A DNA stretch of 9,606 nt from Klebsiella pneumoniae (GTDB taxonomy: Bacteria; Bacteroidota; Bacteroidia; Flavobacteriales; Flavobacteriaceae): the NCBI GenBank assembly GCA_943325355.2, contig CALPPA020000057.1:1-9606 (forward strand), read 5' to 3'. Made by a program: the position numbers and the translations under genes. Under the pieces are notes generated by a model that was given only the letters and a program-made list of their open reading frames with translations, had not been told where the DNA came from and did not search any database. This document shows positions 1 through 6,675 of this stretch, piece after piece; position 1 is the stretch's first letter, and each line of letters begins with the position of its first letter.

Positions 1-447
1 GGAACAGTAATTCCTGGAGAATACGGAAAATTGTTTCTTACTATTTTTAGACTATTTGCCGTTACGGGAATTGGTTATTGGCTTTGGGATTCTGTCGAAA
101 GAAAACACAGTTCAAACTATCTTATTGTAGCCATTTCCCTGATTCTTGCCGGAGCTTTTGGCAACATCATCGACTCTGTTTTTTATGGTGTAATCTTCGA
201 TGAAAGCTACGGTCATTTGGCTACTTTATTCACAAACAAACCTTATGGAACATGGTTTCACGGCAAAGTGGTTGATATGTTGTATTTTCCATTATTCGAA
301 GGAAACTGGCCAGAATGGTTCCCGATTTTGGGTGGACACCATTTTAAATTTTTCAATGCGATTTTCAACATTGCCGATATGGCGATTTCTACAGGTGTTG
401 GGATTTTAATTGTTTTTAATAGAAAAGCGTTTCATCATCAGCATTAA
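1..447 (+). CDS. lspA: Lipoprotein signal peptidase (signal peptidase II), 3' part; 5' end outside the window
   Basis: LspA is the inner-membrane aspartyl protease that cuts prolipoprotein signal peptides just before the lipidated Cys. The frame is open from base 1, giving 148 visible residues, so roughly the first 50 residues are missing; the TTG at 31 is internal, not the start. Both catalytic Asp motifs are visible (fragment numbering): AGAFGNIID with Asp58, and FNIADMAIS with Asp126. Hydrophobic segments lie around 11-29, 41-57 and 118-140, as expected for the later membrane helices. Two points differ from the E. coli pattern: the Arg usually following the first Asp (NxxDR) is Ser, and about 67 residues separate the two Asp residues, including a polar, aromatic-rich stretch around 65-115. 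From memory this longer form is usual in flavobacterial LspA. The stop overlaps the stop of the convergent cyclo-ligase gene. Function is confident from the motifs; only the N terminus is unseen. Confidence 0.95.
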   Translation, partial: GTVIPGEYGKLFLTIFRLFAVTGIGYWLWDSVERKHSSNYLIVAISLILAGAFGNIIDSVFYGVIFDESYGHLATLFTNKPYGTWFHGKVVDMLYFPLFEGNWPEWFPILGGHHFKFFNAIFNIADMAISTGVGILIVFNRKAFHHQH

Positions 448-1007
448 AATCGATAAACGGCATTCGGAGTCACACAATGATCCAGCTTCACGTCGTTTAC
501 AAAAATATCTTCAATGTTTTCTTCGGCTTCAAAGAAGGAAAGCCCAATTTTTATAGTTTCGGGTTTGCATTCCATCAAGAATTTGTCGTAAAATCCTTTG
601 CCATAACCTGCGCGATGTCCGTTTTTGTCAAAAGCCAAAAGCGGTACAAAAACCACATCAATTTTGTCGGCAGGAACTTCTAAACCATCAATAGGTTCGG
701 GAATATTGTATTCGTTTTTCTTGATTTTGGTATTATCAGTAAGGAGAAAATGAGTCATCTCTCTCGTTTCGAAATCACTTTTAGATATAATAATTTCCTT
801 GTCTTTTCCAGAAAGCAAATGTAGGATAAACTCAGTGTTGACTTCTTTATGTTCGGTAATTGGAAGGAAAATATGAAAATAGGTTTTCTCCCAAATAGGA
901 AGTGTCAACACTTTATTGGCAATAGCCAAACTCAATTCTTCCAAATCATTTTCGGAAAGTTGGTTTCGCAAGGCTTTGTATTTTGCCCGTAATTCTTTTT
1001 TAAGCAT
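444..1007 (-). CDS. 5-formyltetrahydrofolate cyclo-ligase (5,10-methenyltetrahydrofolate synthetase)
   Basis: This 187-residue cytosolic enzyme matches the usual family length of about 180-200. It uses ATP to convert 5-formyltetrahydrofolate to 5,10-methenyltetrahydrofolate, recovering a storage and inhibitory folate for one-carbon metabolism. Visible family marks are the basic N-terminal helix (MLKKELRAKYKALR), the nucleotide/substrate-binding block at 121-144 (PLLAFDKNGHRAGYGKGFYD, equivalent to the family's GxGxGYYD loop), and the C-terminal LDHCVTP at 175-181, matching the LDxxVT motif. The ATG lies inside the 3' end of the upstream decarboxylase gene (8-nt overlap). There is no room for its own promoter, so it is probably translated by coupling from the decarboxylase mRNA. 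E. coli YgfA/FAU1 and human MTHFS are the named relatives. No key motif appears missing. Confidence 0.92.
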   Translation of the reverse strand: MLKKELRAKYKALRNQLSENDLEELSLAIANKVLTLPIWEKTYFHIFLPITEHKEVNTEFILHLLSGKDKEIIISKSDFETREMTHFLLTDNTKIKKNEYNIPEPIDGLEVPADKIDVVFVPLLAFDKNGHRAGYGKGFYDKFLMECKPETIKIGLSFFEAEENIEDIFVNDVKLDHCVTPNAVYRF

Positions 1008-2238
1008 GCACTATCGCTTTCAATTCGTTTATAAAAGTCGTTAAATGCTCTACTTCAACGTGATCCATAAGCACAATTTTGTACCATTTATTACCTTTAT
1101 GGTGCTGTTCGGGAATCAAATCAAATTTTTTGGCAATTTCCGCTGAAATATACTCTGCGTGAATGGTCACAATATTCATATTCGGTTCCCTGAAATATTT
1201 GATATTTAGTTTGTCTAATTGGTGACACAAGAATAGGGTGCGCATTTGTAAAATGCTAACTTTTTCGAACCAGCCATTCGGGCCATATGTAAACAAAATC
1301 ATCCAAACCGCCACAGCATTTGCACCGGATCGACTTCCGCAAAGGGTTAAATCCATTCCTTCGACATATTCAGCTTCCTTGGTCAAAACATTTTCAATCA
1401 ATCCTTTTCTACAAATAAAAACACCCGTTCCATAAGGCGATTGCAGCATTTTATGAGCATCGACAGTAATAGAACTTATCTTTGGGTTACTGAAATTAAT
1501 AGTTGATTTCTGGTTGCTAAACGGATATACAAAACCGCCGTAAGCACCGTCAATATGGAGTTTGTATTCGACTTCGTGTTTTTCTAAAGCAGAAGTGTAA
1601 TCTTCGGGATTATCTACAGAGCCAAAAATTGTTGTTCCCAGATTAGCAATTGCAATAAAATATTTTTTCCCATTTTGTTTGGCATTACTGATTTCATTTT
1701 TCAATGCCGTTTTGTCAAGCTCTCTTTTTTCGAAAGAAACCGGAATTTTTATCCAATCAAGCATCAAAATATTGGCAGCTTTTGGGATGGAATAATGGGT
1801 GTCATAGGAGGATAAGATGACGATTTCATCTAATTTAGCTCCTTTTTTATACATAAAAAAATTGCGATACATCCAGATGGCTTGTACGTTTGCTTCGGTT
1901 CCGCCTGGAGAAATATAGCCGTCAAAGGAATCGGGTTGTGCTTTAAAAACATCAACAGCAAGCACATTCAAGACTTCGCGTTCCATTTCTTGTGTTCCCT
2001 TGAATGCTGTTTCAGAAGTTCCTAAAGTATGGCAACCTATGTGATTTGGGTTTGCCACATAAGTTCGTAAAACGGGAGCGTCCTTTAAAAACGGAGCATC
2101 ATCATTAAAAACTTTTCCATCCAGTTGTGAAGCGGGATATCCAAGGGAAGCGTCTTTAGAAAAATTCACATTTTCGTCTAATGCTTTTTGAACTCTATTA
2201 TTTCGTTCTTCCTTCGAAAGTTTCTTCCAGTAAATCAT
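1000..2238 (-). CDS. PLP-dependent group II amino acid decarboxylase; substrate not determined
   Basis: A 412-residue cytosolic fold-type I PLP enzyme of the group II decarboxylase family, which includes histidine, tyrosine (MfnA), aspartate and glutamate decarboxylases. Visible landmarks are GGTEAN at 112-117 (cofactor phosphate binding), His148 in SYDTHYS (expected to stack on the PLP ring), NLGTT at 199-203, Asp230 in HIDGAYGG (contacts the pyridine nitrogen), Lys263 in VDAHKM (Schiff-base lysine), and GSRSGA at 301-306. All catalytic positions are intact. The length is nearer the short histidine decarboxylase and MfnA groups than the longer glutamate or DOPA enzymes, but this does not fix the substrate. 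A histidine decarboxylase label would be a guess. The ATG sits about 11 nt from the predicted transcription start of a TATCTTTG box. The 3' end overlaps the cyclo-ligase gene by 8 nt, making a two-gene unit. Confidence 0.88.
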   Translation of the reverse strand: MIYWKKLSKEERNNRVQKALDENVNFSKDASLGYPASQLDGKVFNDDAPFLKDAPVLRTYVANPNHIGCHTLGTSETAFKGTQEMEREVLNVLAVDVFKAQPDSFDGYISPGGTEANVQAIWMYRNFFMYKKGAKLDEIVILSSYDTHYSIPKAANILMLDWIKIPVSFEKRELDKTALKNEISNAKQNGKKYFIAIANLGTTIFGSVDNPEDYTSALEKHEVEYKLHIDGAYGGFVYPFSNQKSTINFSNPKISSITVDAHKMLQSPYGTGVFICRKGLIENVLTKEAEYVEGMDLTLCGSRSGANAVAVWMILFTYGPNGWFEKVSILQMRTLFLCHQLDKLNIKYFREPNMNIVTIHAEYISAEIAKKFDLIPEQHHKGNKWYKIVLMDHVEVEHLTTFINELKAIVHA

Positions 2239-2252
2239 ATCAATTTTTTTTA

Positions 2253-2260
2253 CAAAGATA
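2253..2260 (-). promoter_or_regulatory. Probable -7 box of the decarboxylase promoter (TATCTTTG on the minus strand)
   Basis: On the minus strand this reads TATCTTTG, an exact fit to the Bacteroidota -7 consensus TAnnTTTG. Transcription would start near 2249-2250, leaving a leader of about 11 nt before the ATG at 2238. I see no good TTTG at the expected -33 distance; the region there is pure AT. The -7 box is convincing, the complete promoter less so. Confidence 0.5.
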
Positions 2261-2262
2261 AA

Positions 2263-2280
2263 TTTATAAATCTTTATAAA
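2263..2280. repeat. Two copies of the palindrome TTTATAAA, one helical turn apart
   Basis: TTTATAAA occurs at 2263-2270 and 2273-2280. Each copy is a perfect 8-bp palindrome and the copies are spaced exactly 10 bp. They lie directly upstream of the decarboxylase -7 box, where its -33 element would be. They could be an operator, an AT-rich promoter-activating tract, or chance in AT-rich DNA. Confidence 0.35.
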
Positions 2281-2313
2281 TATGATAATCGTTAGGTTTA
2301 TGCATTTTCTAGA

Positions 2314-2344
2314 TTTGGAACTTCATATTTTTCAGCTAACTTTG
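2314..2344 (+). promoter_or_regulatory. uvrC promoter, TTTG-N19-TAACTTTG
   Basis: TTTG at 2314-2317 and TAACTTTG at 2337-2344 are separated by 19 nt, matching both elements and the spacing of the Bacteroidota housekeeping sigma consensus (-33 TTTG, -7 TAnnTTTG). The last G is only 4 nt before the uvrC ATG at 2349. The expected start point, about 3-5 nt after the box, falls at 2347-2349, so the mRNA would have essentially no leader. Confidence 0.7.
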
Positions 2345-2348
2345 TTAA

Positions 2349-4145
2349 ATGAACATTCCAACTCTCGAACTTCAACTTCAAACCTTACCTGATGGTCCCG
2401 GGGTCTATCAATATTACGACAAGGAAGGGAAGATTTTGTATGTTGGAAAAGCCAAAAATCTTAAAAAGAGAGTTTCTTCCTATTTCAACAAAATTCACGA
2501 CACGGCCAAAACCAATGTGCTGGTCAAGAAAATCGTAACCATAAAACACATCGTCGTTCCTACCGAAACCGATGCACTTTTGTTAGAAAATAACCTTATA
2601 AAAACATTACAACCTCGGTACAATGTCTTGTTGCGCGATGACAAAAGTTATCCTTGGATTTGCATCAAAAAAGAACCTTTCTCCCGAATATTTTCGACTA
2701 GAAGATTGGTCAAGGACGGCTCGGAATATTTTGGTCCTTACACGAGTTTCAAGACCGTAAACACTATTTTGGAATTGATAAAAGAACTGTATCCGCTGCG
2801 AACCTGCAATTATGATTTGAGTAAATCGAATATCGAAAGTGGCAAATTCAAGGTCTGTTTGGAATATCATATTGGCAATTGCAAAGGGCCTTGCGAGGGA
2901 TTTGAATCTTTGGAAAATTACCAAAAACAAGTTGATGCTATTCGCGAAATCTTGAAAGGAAACTTCAAAGAATCGATGAAAGATTTCAAAAAAGTGATGA
3001 CGGATTTGGCGAGTGAAATGCATTTTGAAGAAGCCCAAAAAATTAAAGAAAAAATAGAAATTCTCGAAAATTACCAATCGCGTTCTACCATTATAAATCC
3101 AAAAATTACCAATATCGACGTATTTTCGATAGTTTCAGACGAAAGCGCCGCCTTCGTTAATTTTCTTCAAATTTCTCACGGCTCGATTATTCGTTCGCAT
3201 ACTATGGAAATCAAAAAGAAGCTCGATGAACCCGACGAAGAATTATTAGAATTGGCGATTATTGAACTCAGAGAACGATTTCATTTACTATCCAAAGAAA
3301 TAATAGTTCCTTTTGAAGTTGAAGTTGGTTCAACCATAAAAGTTACCGTTCCGCAATTGGGAGACAAAAAGCAAATTCTGGATTTGTCTATTCGCAACGC
3401 CAAGTTTTACCGAATCGAACAATTGAAACAACTGCAAATCGTAGATCCCGATCGTCACGCCAATAGGATTATGGCACAAATGCAAAAGGATTTGCGATTG
3501 CCTGTTGAGCCACGACACATCGAATGTTTTGACAATTCGAATATTCAAGGAACGAATCCCGTGGCGGCTTGCGTGGTTTTCAAAGATGGAAAACCTAGCA
3601 AAAAAGACTATCGACATTTCAACATAAAAACCGTCGAAGGACCTGACGATTTTGCTTCGATGACCGAAGTAGTATATAGAAGATACAAAAGATTATTGGA
3701 CGAAAACGAACCTTTGCCTCAGCTTATTATCATTGATGGTGGAAAAGGGCAATTATCATCTGCTTTGAAAAGTATTGATGAATTGGGCTTGCGCGGAAAA
3801 ATCACCATTATTGGCATTGCAAAAAGATTGGAAGAACTCTTTTATCCAGGTGATTCTATCCCGTTGTATTTAGATAAAAAATCAGAAACTTTGAAGGTAA
3901 TTCAACAATTGCGCAATGAAGCTCACCGATTTGGAATTACACATCATCGGGATAAAAGGAGTAAAGCGGCACTGAATTCTTCGATTGAAAGCATTCCCGG
4001 AATTGGCGAAAAAACGATGTTGGCGTTGATTCAACATTTCAAAAGTGTTAAAAGATTAAAATTAGCCACAGAAAAAGAAATTTCTGACGTTGTTGGTATA
4101 TCGAAAGCCAAAAAAATTTCCGACTTTTACAAAACTAATAGTTAG
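2349..4145 (+). CDS. uvrC: UvrABC excinuclease subunit C
   Basis: UvrC makes the two incisions flanking a DNA lesion in nucleotide excision repair, after UvrA and UvrB have located it. At 598 residues it is close to E. coli UvrC (610). Domains in order: GIY-YIG nuclease for the 3' cut, about 13-95 (GVY at 18-20, YVG at 31-33, Arg41, Glu80 in LLLENNLIK); a Cys-rich region with C153, C170, C178 and C182; the UVR UvrB-binding motif, about 205-240; an RNase H-like nuclease for the 5' cut, with Asp395 (FDNSNIQG), Asp463 (IDGGKGQL) and probably His526 (NEAHRFG); and tandem helix-hairpin-helix motifs at about 545-595 (SIPGIGEKT, VVGISKAKK). All expected catalytic residues are present. The ATG is chosen because conserved sequence begins within a few residues and the promoter ends 4 nt upstream. 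There is no Shine-Dalgarno. The patatin gene follows after 5 nt. Confidence 0.97.
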   Translation: MNIPTLELQLQTLPDGPGVYQYYDKEGKILYVGKAKNLKKRVSSYFNKIHDTAKTNVLVKKIVTIKHIVVPTETDALLLENNLIKTLQPRYNVLLRDDKSYPWICIKKEPFSRIFSTRRLVKDGSEYFGPYTSFKTVNTILELIKELYPLRTCNYDLSKSNIESGKFKVCLEYHIGNCKGPCEGFESLENYQKQVDAIREILKGNFKESMKDFKKVMTDLASEMHFEEAQKIKEKIEILENYQSRSTIINPKITNIDVFSIVSDESAAFVNFLQISHGSIIRSHTMEIKKKLDEPDEELLELAIIELRERFHLLSKEIIVPFEVEVGSTIKVTVPQLGDKKQILDLSIRNAKFYRIEQLKQLQIVDPDRHANRIMAQMQKDLRLPVEPRHIECFDNSNIQGTNPVAACVVFKDGKPSKKDYRHFNIKTVEGPDDFASMTEVVYRRYKRLLDENEPLPQLIIIDGGKGQLSSALKSIDELGLRGKITIIGIAKRLEELFYPGDSIPLYLDKKSETLKVIQQLRNEAHRFGITHHRDKRSKAALNSSIESIPGIGEKTMLALIQHFKSVKRLKLATEKEISDVVGISKAKKISDFYKTNS

Positions 4146-4150
4146 TTAAA

Positions 4151-6352
4151 ATGAAAAAGTATATTTTATTCTTTTTTCTATTTTTCACTTTTCTTCCGTC
4201 TTTTTCGCAAGACACCATCAAAAGACCTAAAATTGGTCTGGTTCTAAGTGGTGGTGGCGCAAAAGGATTCGCTCACGTGGGAGTTTTGAAAGTTTTAGAA
4301 CAAGCAGGGATAAAAATAGATTTTATTGGCGGAACTAGTATGGGTGCAGTTGTTGGAGGACTTTACGCCTCTGGTTATAATGCAGCACAACTAGATTCCA
4401 TTGTAACCATAACCAATTTTGACAATTTATTGATTGATTATATTCCTCGTTCTTCAAAAAGTTTTTACGAAAAAAGGAATGATGAGTTGTATGCTTTGGT
4501 GCTACCTTTCAATAAATTTAAAATTGGAGTTCCTCAATCACTTTCTAAAGGAATGTTTAATTACAATATGTTTAACCGACTTACTTTACACGCAAGACAT
4601 ATTAGAGATTTCAACCAGTTTCCAATTCCCTTTTTGTGTTTGGCTACTGATATTGAAATTGGACAACAAGTTGTTTTAGATCAAGGAGTTTTGGCACAAG
4701 CTTTATTTGCCAGTTCTGCATTACCTTCAGTATTTTCTCCAGTAACTCTTGATGGGAAACTCTTAGTTGATGGCGGGGTTACTAATAATTATCCTATTGA
4801 AGAAATTAGGAAACTTGGCGCTGATATCATCATTGGGGTAGATGTACAAAGTGGGTTGCGAGATAAAGATCAACTACAAGACGCAACAAAGATTTTGTTT
4901 CAAATCACGAACCTTCATACGATAGAAAAAATGGAGGAAAATTCAAAAAACACAACTATTTATATAAAACCAGACATCAAAGATATTGGGGCTGTGTCTT
5001 TTGAGAGAGCAAAAGAAATTATTCTAAGAGGCGAAGAAGCCGCATTTACTGTGTATGAAAAGCTAGATAAATTAGGCAATGATTCTTTTCCATATCAAAA
5101 GCCTAAATTAAAAATAGCATCTGACAGTTTACAAATTGTAAAAATTGTCTGCAACAATTTAATTAATTATTCCAAAGCATATATTCAAGGAAAATTAAAG
5201 TTCAAGCAAGGTTCAAAAATCAGGTATTCAGATTTAGAAACAGGAATCAATAATATTGATGCAACTCGCAATTTTGGGACTGTAACTTATTCCTTAGAAC
5301 CAAATGGCTCAGGAGACGACTTGGTTCTTAACCTCATTGAAAATCCTGTAAAAACCTATTTGAAATTTGGATTGCATTATGACGGACTATACAAAAGTGG
5401 AGTTCTAGCAAACATTACAAACAAAAACACCCTTTTTAAAAACGATGTGGCTTCATTCGATTTGATTATTGGGGATAATGTCCGGTATAATTTAGATTAT
5501 TATATTGATAACGGATATAATTTGAGTGTAGGATTTAAATCGCAATTGAATCAATTTAACAAAAATATTACTAATCAAATAGTTAGATTGTCTTCTGATC
5601 CATTAATAAATTCAATCAACATTAATTTTTTAGACTTGACTAATGAGTTGTATTTTCAGTCCATTTTTGCACAAAAATTTTTAATAGGATTAGGTATTGA
5701 GCACAAATATTTAAATATAAATTCCGAAACGATTACCAATACTGATACTACAATTGACAAAAGTCATTACGGCTCTATTTTTGCCTATTTGAAATATGAT
5801 TCTTTTGATAACCAATATTTTCCAACAAAAGGATGGTATTTTTCCAGCGACTTGCATAACTATTTATTTTCTTCAAATTATACCGGAAAATTCAATCCTT
5901 TTTCAATAGCTAAAGCTGACGCAGGAATTGCATTCAAAATTTTTAAAAAAACCGCCTTTAAATTTCAAACAGAAGGGGGGTTTTCTATTGGAGAAAAAAG
6001 TGTTCCCTTTTTTGATTTTGTTATGGGTGGTTACGGTTTTACACCCATTAATAATTTCAGACCTTTTTATGGATATGATTTCTTGAGTATTGCTGGAGAT
6101 AGTTATTTAAAATCCTCTTTAACTTTAGACTATGAAATTTTTAAGAAAAACCATTTGAATTTTTCGGCAAATTATGCCAATATAGGAGCCAATCTCTTTG
6201 ATTCATTAGACTGGATAGCACTACCAAAATATTCTGGTTATGCAATAGGATATGGTTTAGAAACAATAATCGGACCCGTAGAAGTAAAATATTCTTGGTC
6301 GCCAGAAACCAACAAAGGATTTACTTGGTTCAGTATTGGGTTTTGGTTTTAA
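4151..6352 (+). CDS. Secreted patatin-like phospholipase fused to POTRA and BamA-type outer-membrane barrel (PlpD-like)
   Basis: This 733-residue protein is predicted to be a lipid acyl hydrolase anchored in the outer membrane. A signal peptide covers about residues 1-19 (MKKYILFFFLFFTFLPSFS). The patatin domain runs from about 27 to 305: oxyanion loop SGGGAKG at 33-39, nucleophile Ser63 in GTSMG, and the Asp of the Ser-Asp dyad, Asp207, in VDGG. A POTRA-like segment follows at about 325-395, then a surface-antigen/BamA-type barrel at about 400-733 rich in alternating strands and Asn/Tyr/Phe turns, ending in the aromatic FWF typical of a barrel-assembly signal. This order and length match Pseudomonas aeruginosa PlpD (type Vd), known to be a phospholipase A1-type enzyme. 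Substrate here is inferred only. The ATG lies 5 nt after the uvrC stop, so the two are probably one transcript. Whether the patatin domain is released or stays attached, and which side of the membrane it faces, cannot be told from sequence. Confidence 0.92.
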   Translation: MKKYILFFFLFFTFLPSFSQDTIKRPKIGLVLSGGGAKGFAHVGVLKVLEQAGIKIDFIGGTSMGAVVGGLYASGYNAAQLDSIVTITNFDNLLIDYIPRSSKSFYEKRNDELYALVLPFNKFKIGVPQSLSKGMFNYNMFNRLTLHARHIRDFNQFPIPFLCLATDIEIGQQVVLDQGVLAQALFASSALPSVFSPVTLDGKLLVDGGVTNNYPIEEIRKLGADIIIGVDVQSGLRDKDQLQDATKILFQITNLHTIEKMEENSKNTTIYIKPDIKDIGAVSFERAKEIILRGEEAAFTVYEKLDKLGNDSFPYQKPKLKIASDSLQIVKIVCNNLINYSKAYIQGKLKFKQGSKIRYSDLETGINNIDATRNFGTVTYSLEPNGSGDDLVLNLIENPVKTYLKFGLHYDGLYKSGVLANITNKNTLFKNDVASFDLIIGDNVRYNLDYYIDNGYNLSVGFKSQLNQFNKNITNQIVRLSSDPLINSININFLDLTNELYFQSIFAQKFLIGLGIEHKYLNINSETITNTDTTIDKSHYGSIFAYLKYDSFDNQYFPTKGWYFSSDLHNYLFSSNYTGKFNPFSIAKADAGIAFKIFKKTAFKFQTEGGFSIGEKSVPFFDFVMGGYGFTPINNFRPFYGYDFLSIAGDSYLKSSLTLDYEIFKKNHLNFSANYANIGANLFDSLDWIALPKYSGYAIGYGLETIIGPVEVKYSWSPETNKGFTWFSIGFWF

Positions 6353-6540
6353 TTAAATTAATAAATAATAGTTGCAAATTCTTCTACTAGCAAATTATGT
6401 CCAGGTATAATGAATTAAAGCAATTATGACGAATGCAACAAAACTTGATTTTTTTTATACAAAGTGAAAAAATAACTAATAGTTAACATAAGCGTATGCA
6501 AATGTTCTGTTAAACTTTGTTTTTTGCTAAGAAAAATTCA
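6353..6540. other. Intergenic stretch after the patatin gene with no recognised gene
   Basis: Very AT-rich. I see no credible ORF, no GC-rich hairpin with a U-run that would terminate the uvrC-patatin transcript, and no full promoter. It contains a short direct repeat GCAAATT (6374-6380 and 6390-6396) and a perfect inverted repeat TAACTA-A-TAGTTA (6473-6485). Either could be chance at this base composition. Confidence 0.5.
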
Positions 6541-6558
6541 AACCCTTAATTATCTTTG
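6523..6558 (+). promoter_or_regulatory. Candidate promoter in the intergenic region (-7 box TATCTTTG)
   Basis: TATCTTTG at 6551-6558 matches the TAnnTTTG -7 consensus exactly. The nearest TTTG upstream is 6523-6526, giving a 24-nt spacer, longer than the usual 19-21, so the -33 part is weak. The predicted start is near 6561-6563. No start codon follows before the terminator at 6643, so any transcript would be non-coding or a leader. Confidence 0.45.
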
Positions 6559-6561
6559 CCA

Positions 6562-6675
6562 AAGTAAATCAAGAAGGGGTGGTTTCCTTCTTAGTTTCAT
6601 ATAAATTTCATAATTTATATTTTTTGGTTAGTTAATAGCATTAAACTCAGTCATTATTTGACTGGGTTTTTTTGT
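6562..6675 (+). ncRNA. Candidate small structured RNA, about 110 nt, family unknown
   Basis: This interval lies between a TAnnTTTG box and a strong intrinsic terminator and contains no ATG-initiated ORF. It holds three stem-loops in a row. P2 pairs AAGAAGG (6571-6577) with CCTTCTT (6586-6592) around the 8-nt loop GGTGGTTT. P3 pairs ATATAAATT (6599-6607) with AATTTATAT (6612-6620) around TCAT. The third is the terminator hairpin. CCAAA (6559-6563) could also pair with TTTGG (6623-6627) to close P2 and P3 into a junction, if transcription starts early enough to include it. I do not recognise it as 6S RNA, SRP RNA, tmRNA or a named riboswitch. Alternatively it is an attenuator leader for the DUF3108 gene, although that gene has its own promoter inside the terminator. 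Confidence 0.4.
6643..6673 (+). terminator. Intrinsic (rho-independent) terminator
   Basis: AAACTCAGTCA (6643-6653) pairs with TGACTGGGTTT (6659-6669) around the 5-nt loop TTATT, forming an 11-bp stem with one G-T wobble. A run of T continues to 6673. The T-run follows only on the plus strand, so it ends rightward transcripts: the candidate small RNA and any read-through from the patatin gene. Confidence 0.8.

Noticed and set aside
477..683. A plus-strand open frame opposite the cyclo-ligase gene
   Set aside because: The minus-strand frame carries intact family motifs across this interval; the plus-strand translation has no recognisable domain.
2607..3077. A 156-codon open frame antisense to uvrC
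   Set aside because: It lies wholly inside the confident uvrC frame, its Phe/Arg/Gln-rich translation resembles no known protein, and it has no promoter or start context. It is a shadow of uvrC codon usage.
3330..3617. A 95-codon open frame antisense to uvrC
   Set aside because: Same reasoning: fully inside the RNase H-like domain coding region, with no independent support.
4151..4210. A membrane-spanning cytoplasmic patatin with an N-terminal anchor
   Set aside because: The hydrophobic core is short and ends in a signal-peptidase-like SFSQ site, and the C-terminal barrel requires export, so a cleaved signal peptide fits better.
6374..6396. Direct repeat GCAAATT as an attachment site or protein-binding repeat
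   Set aside because: Only 7 bp, two copies, in AT-rich DNA, with no integrase or other mobile gene nearby.
6473..6485. Perfect inverted repeat TAACTA-A-TAGTTA as an operator
   Set aside because: Composed almost only of A and T. ACTAATAGTTA also occurs at the uvrC 3' end (around 4134-4144), where it is coding, so chance is likely.
6511..6519. TAAACTTTG as a promoter -7 box
   Set aside because: The spacing between TA and TTTG is three nt instead of two, and no TTTG lies at the -33 distance.
6571..6592. A TPP-type riboswitch, suggested by GGGGTGG
   Set aside because: The conserved CTGAGA segment and the remaining thiamine-pyrophosphate riboswitch core are absent, and the downstream gene is not thiamine-related.
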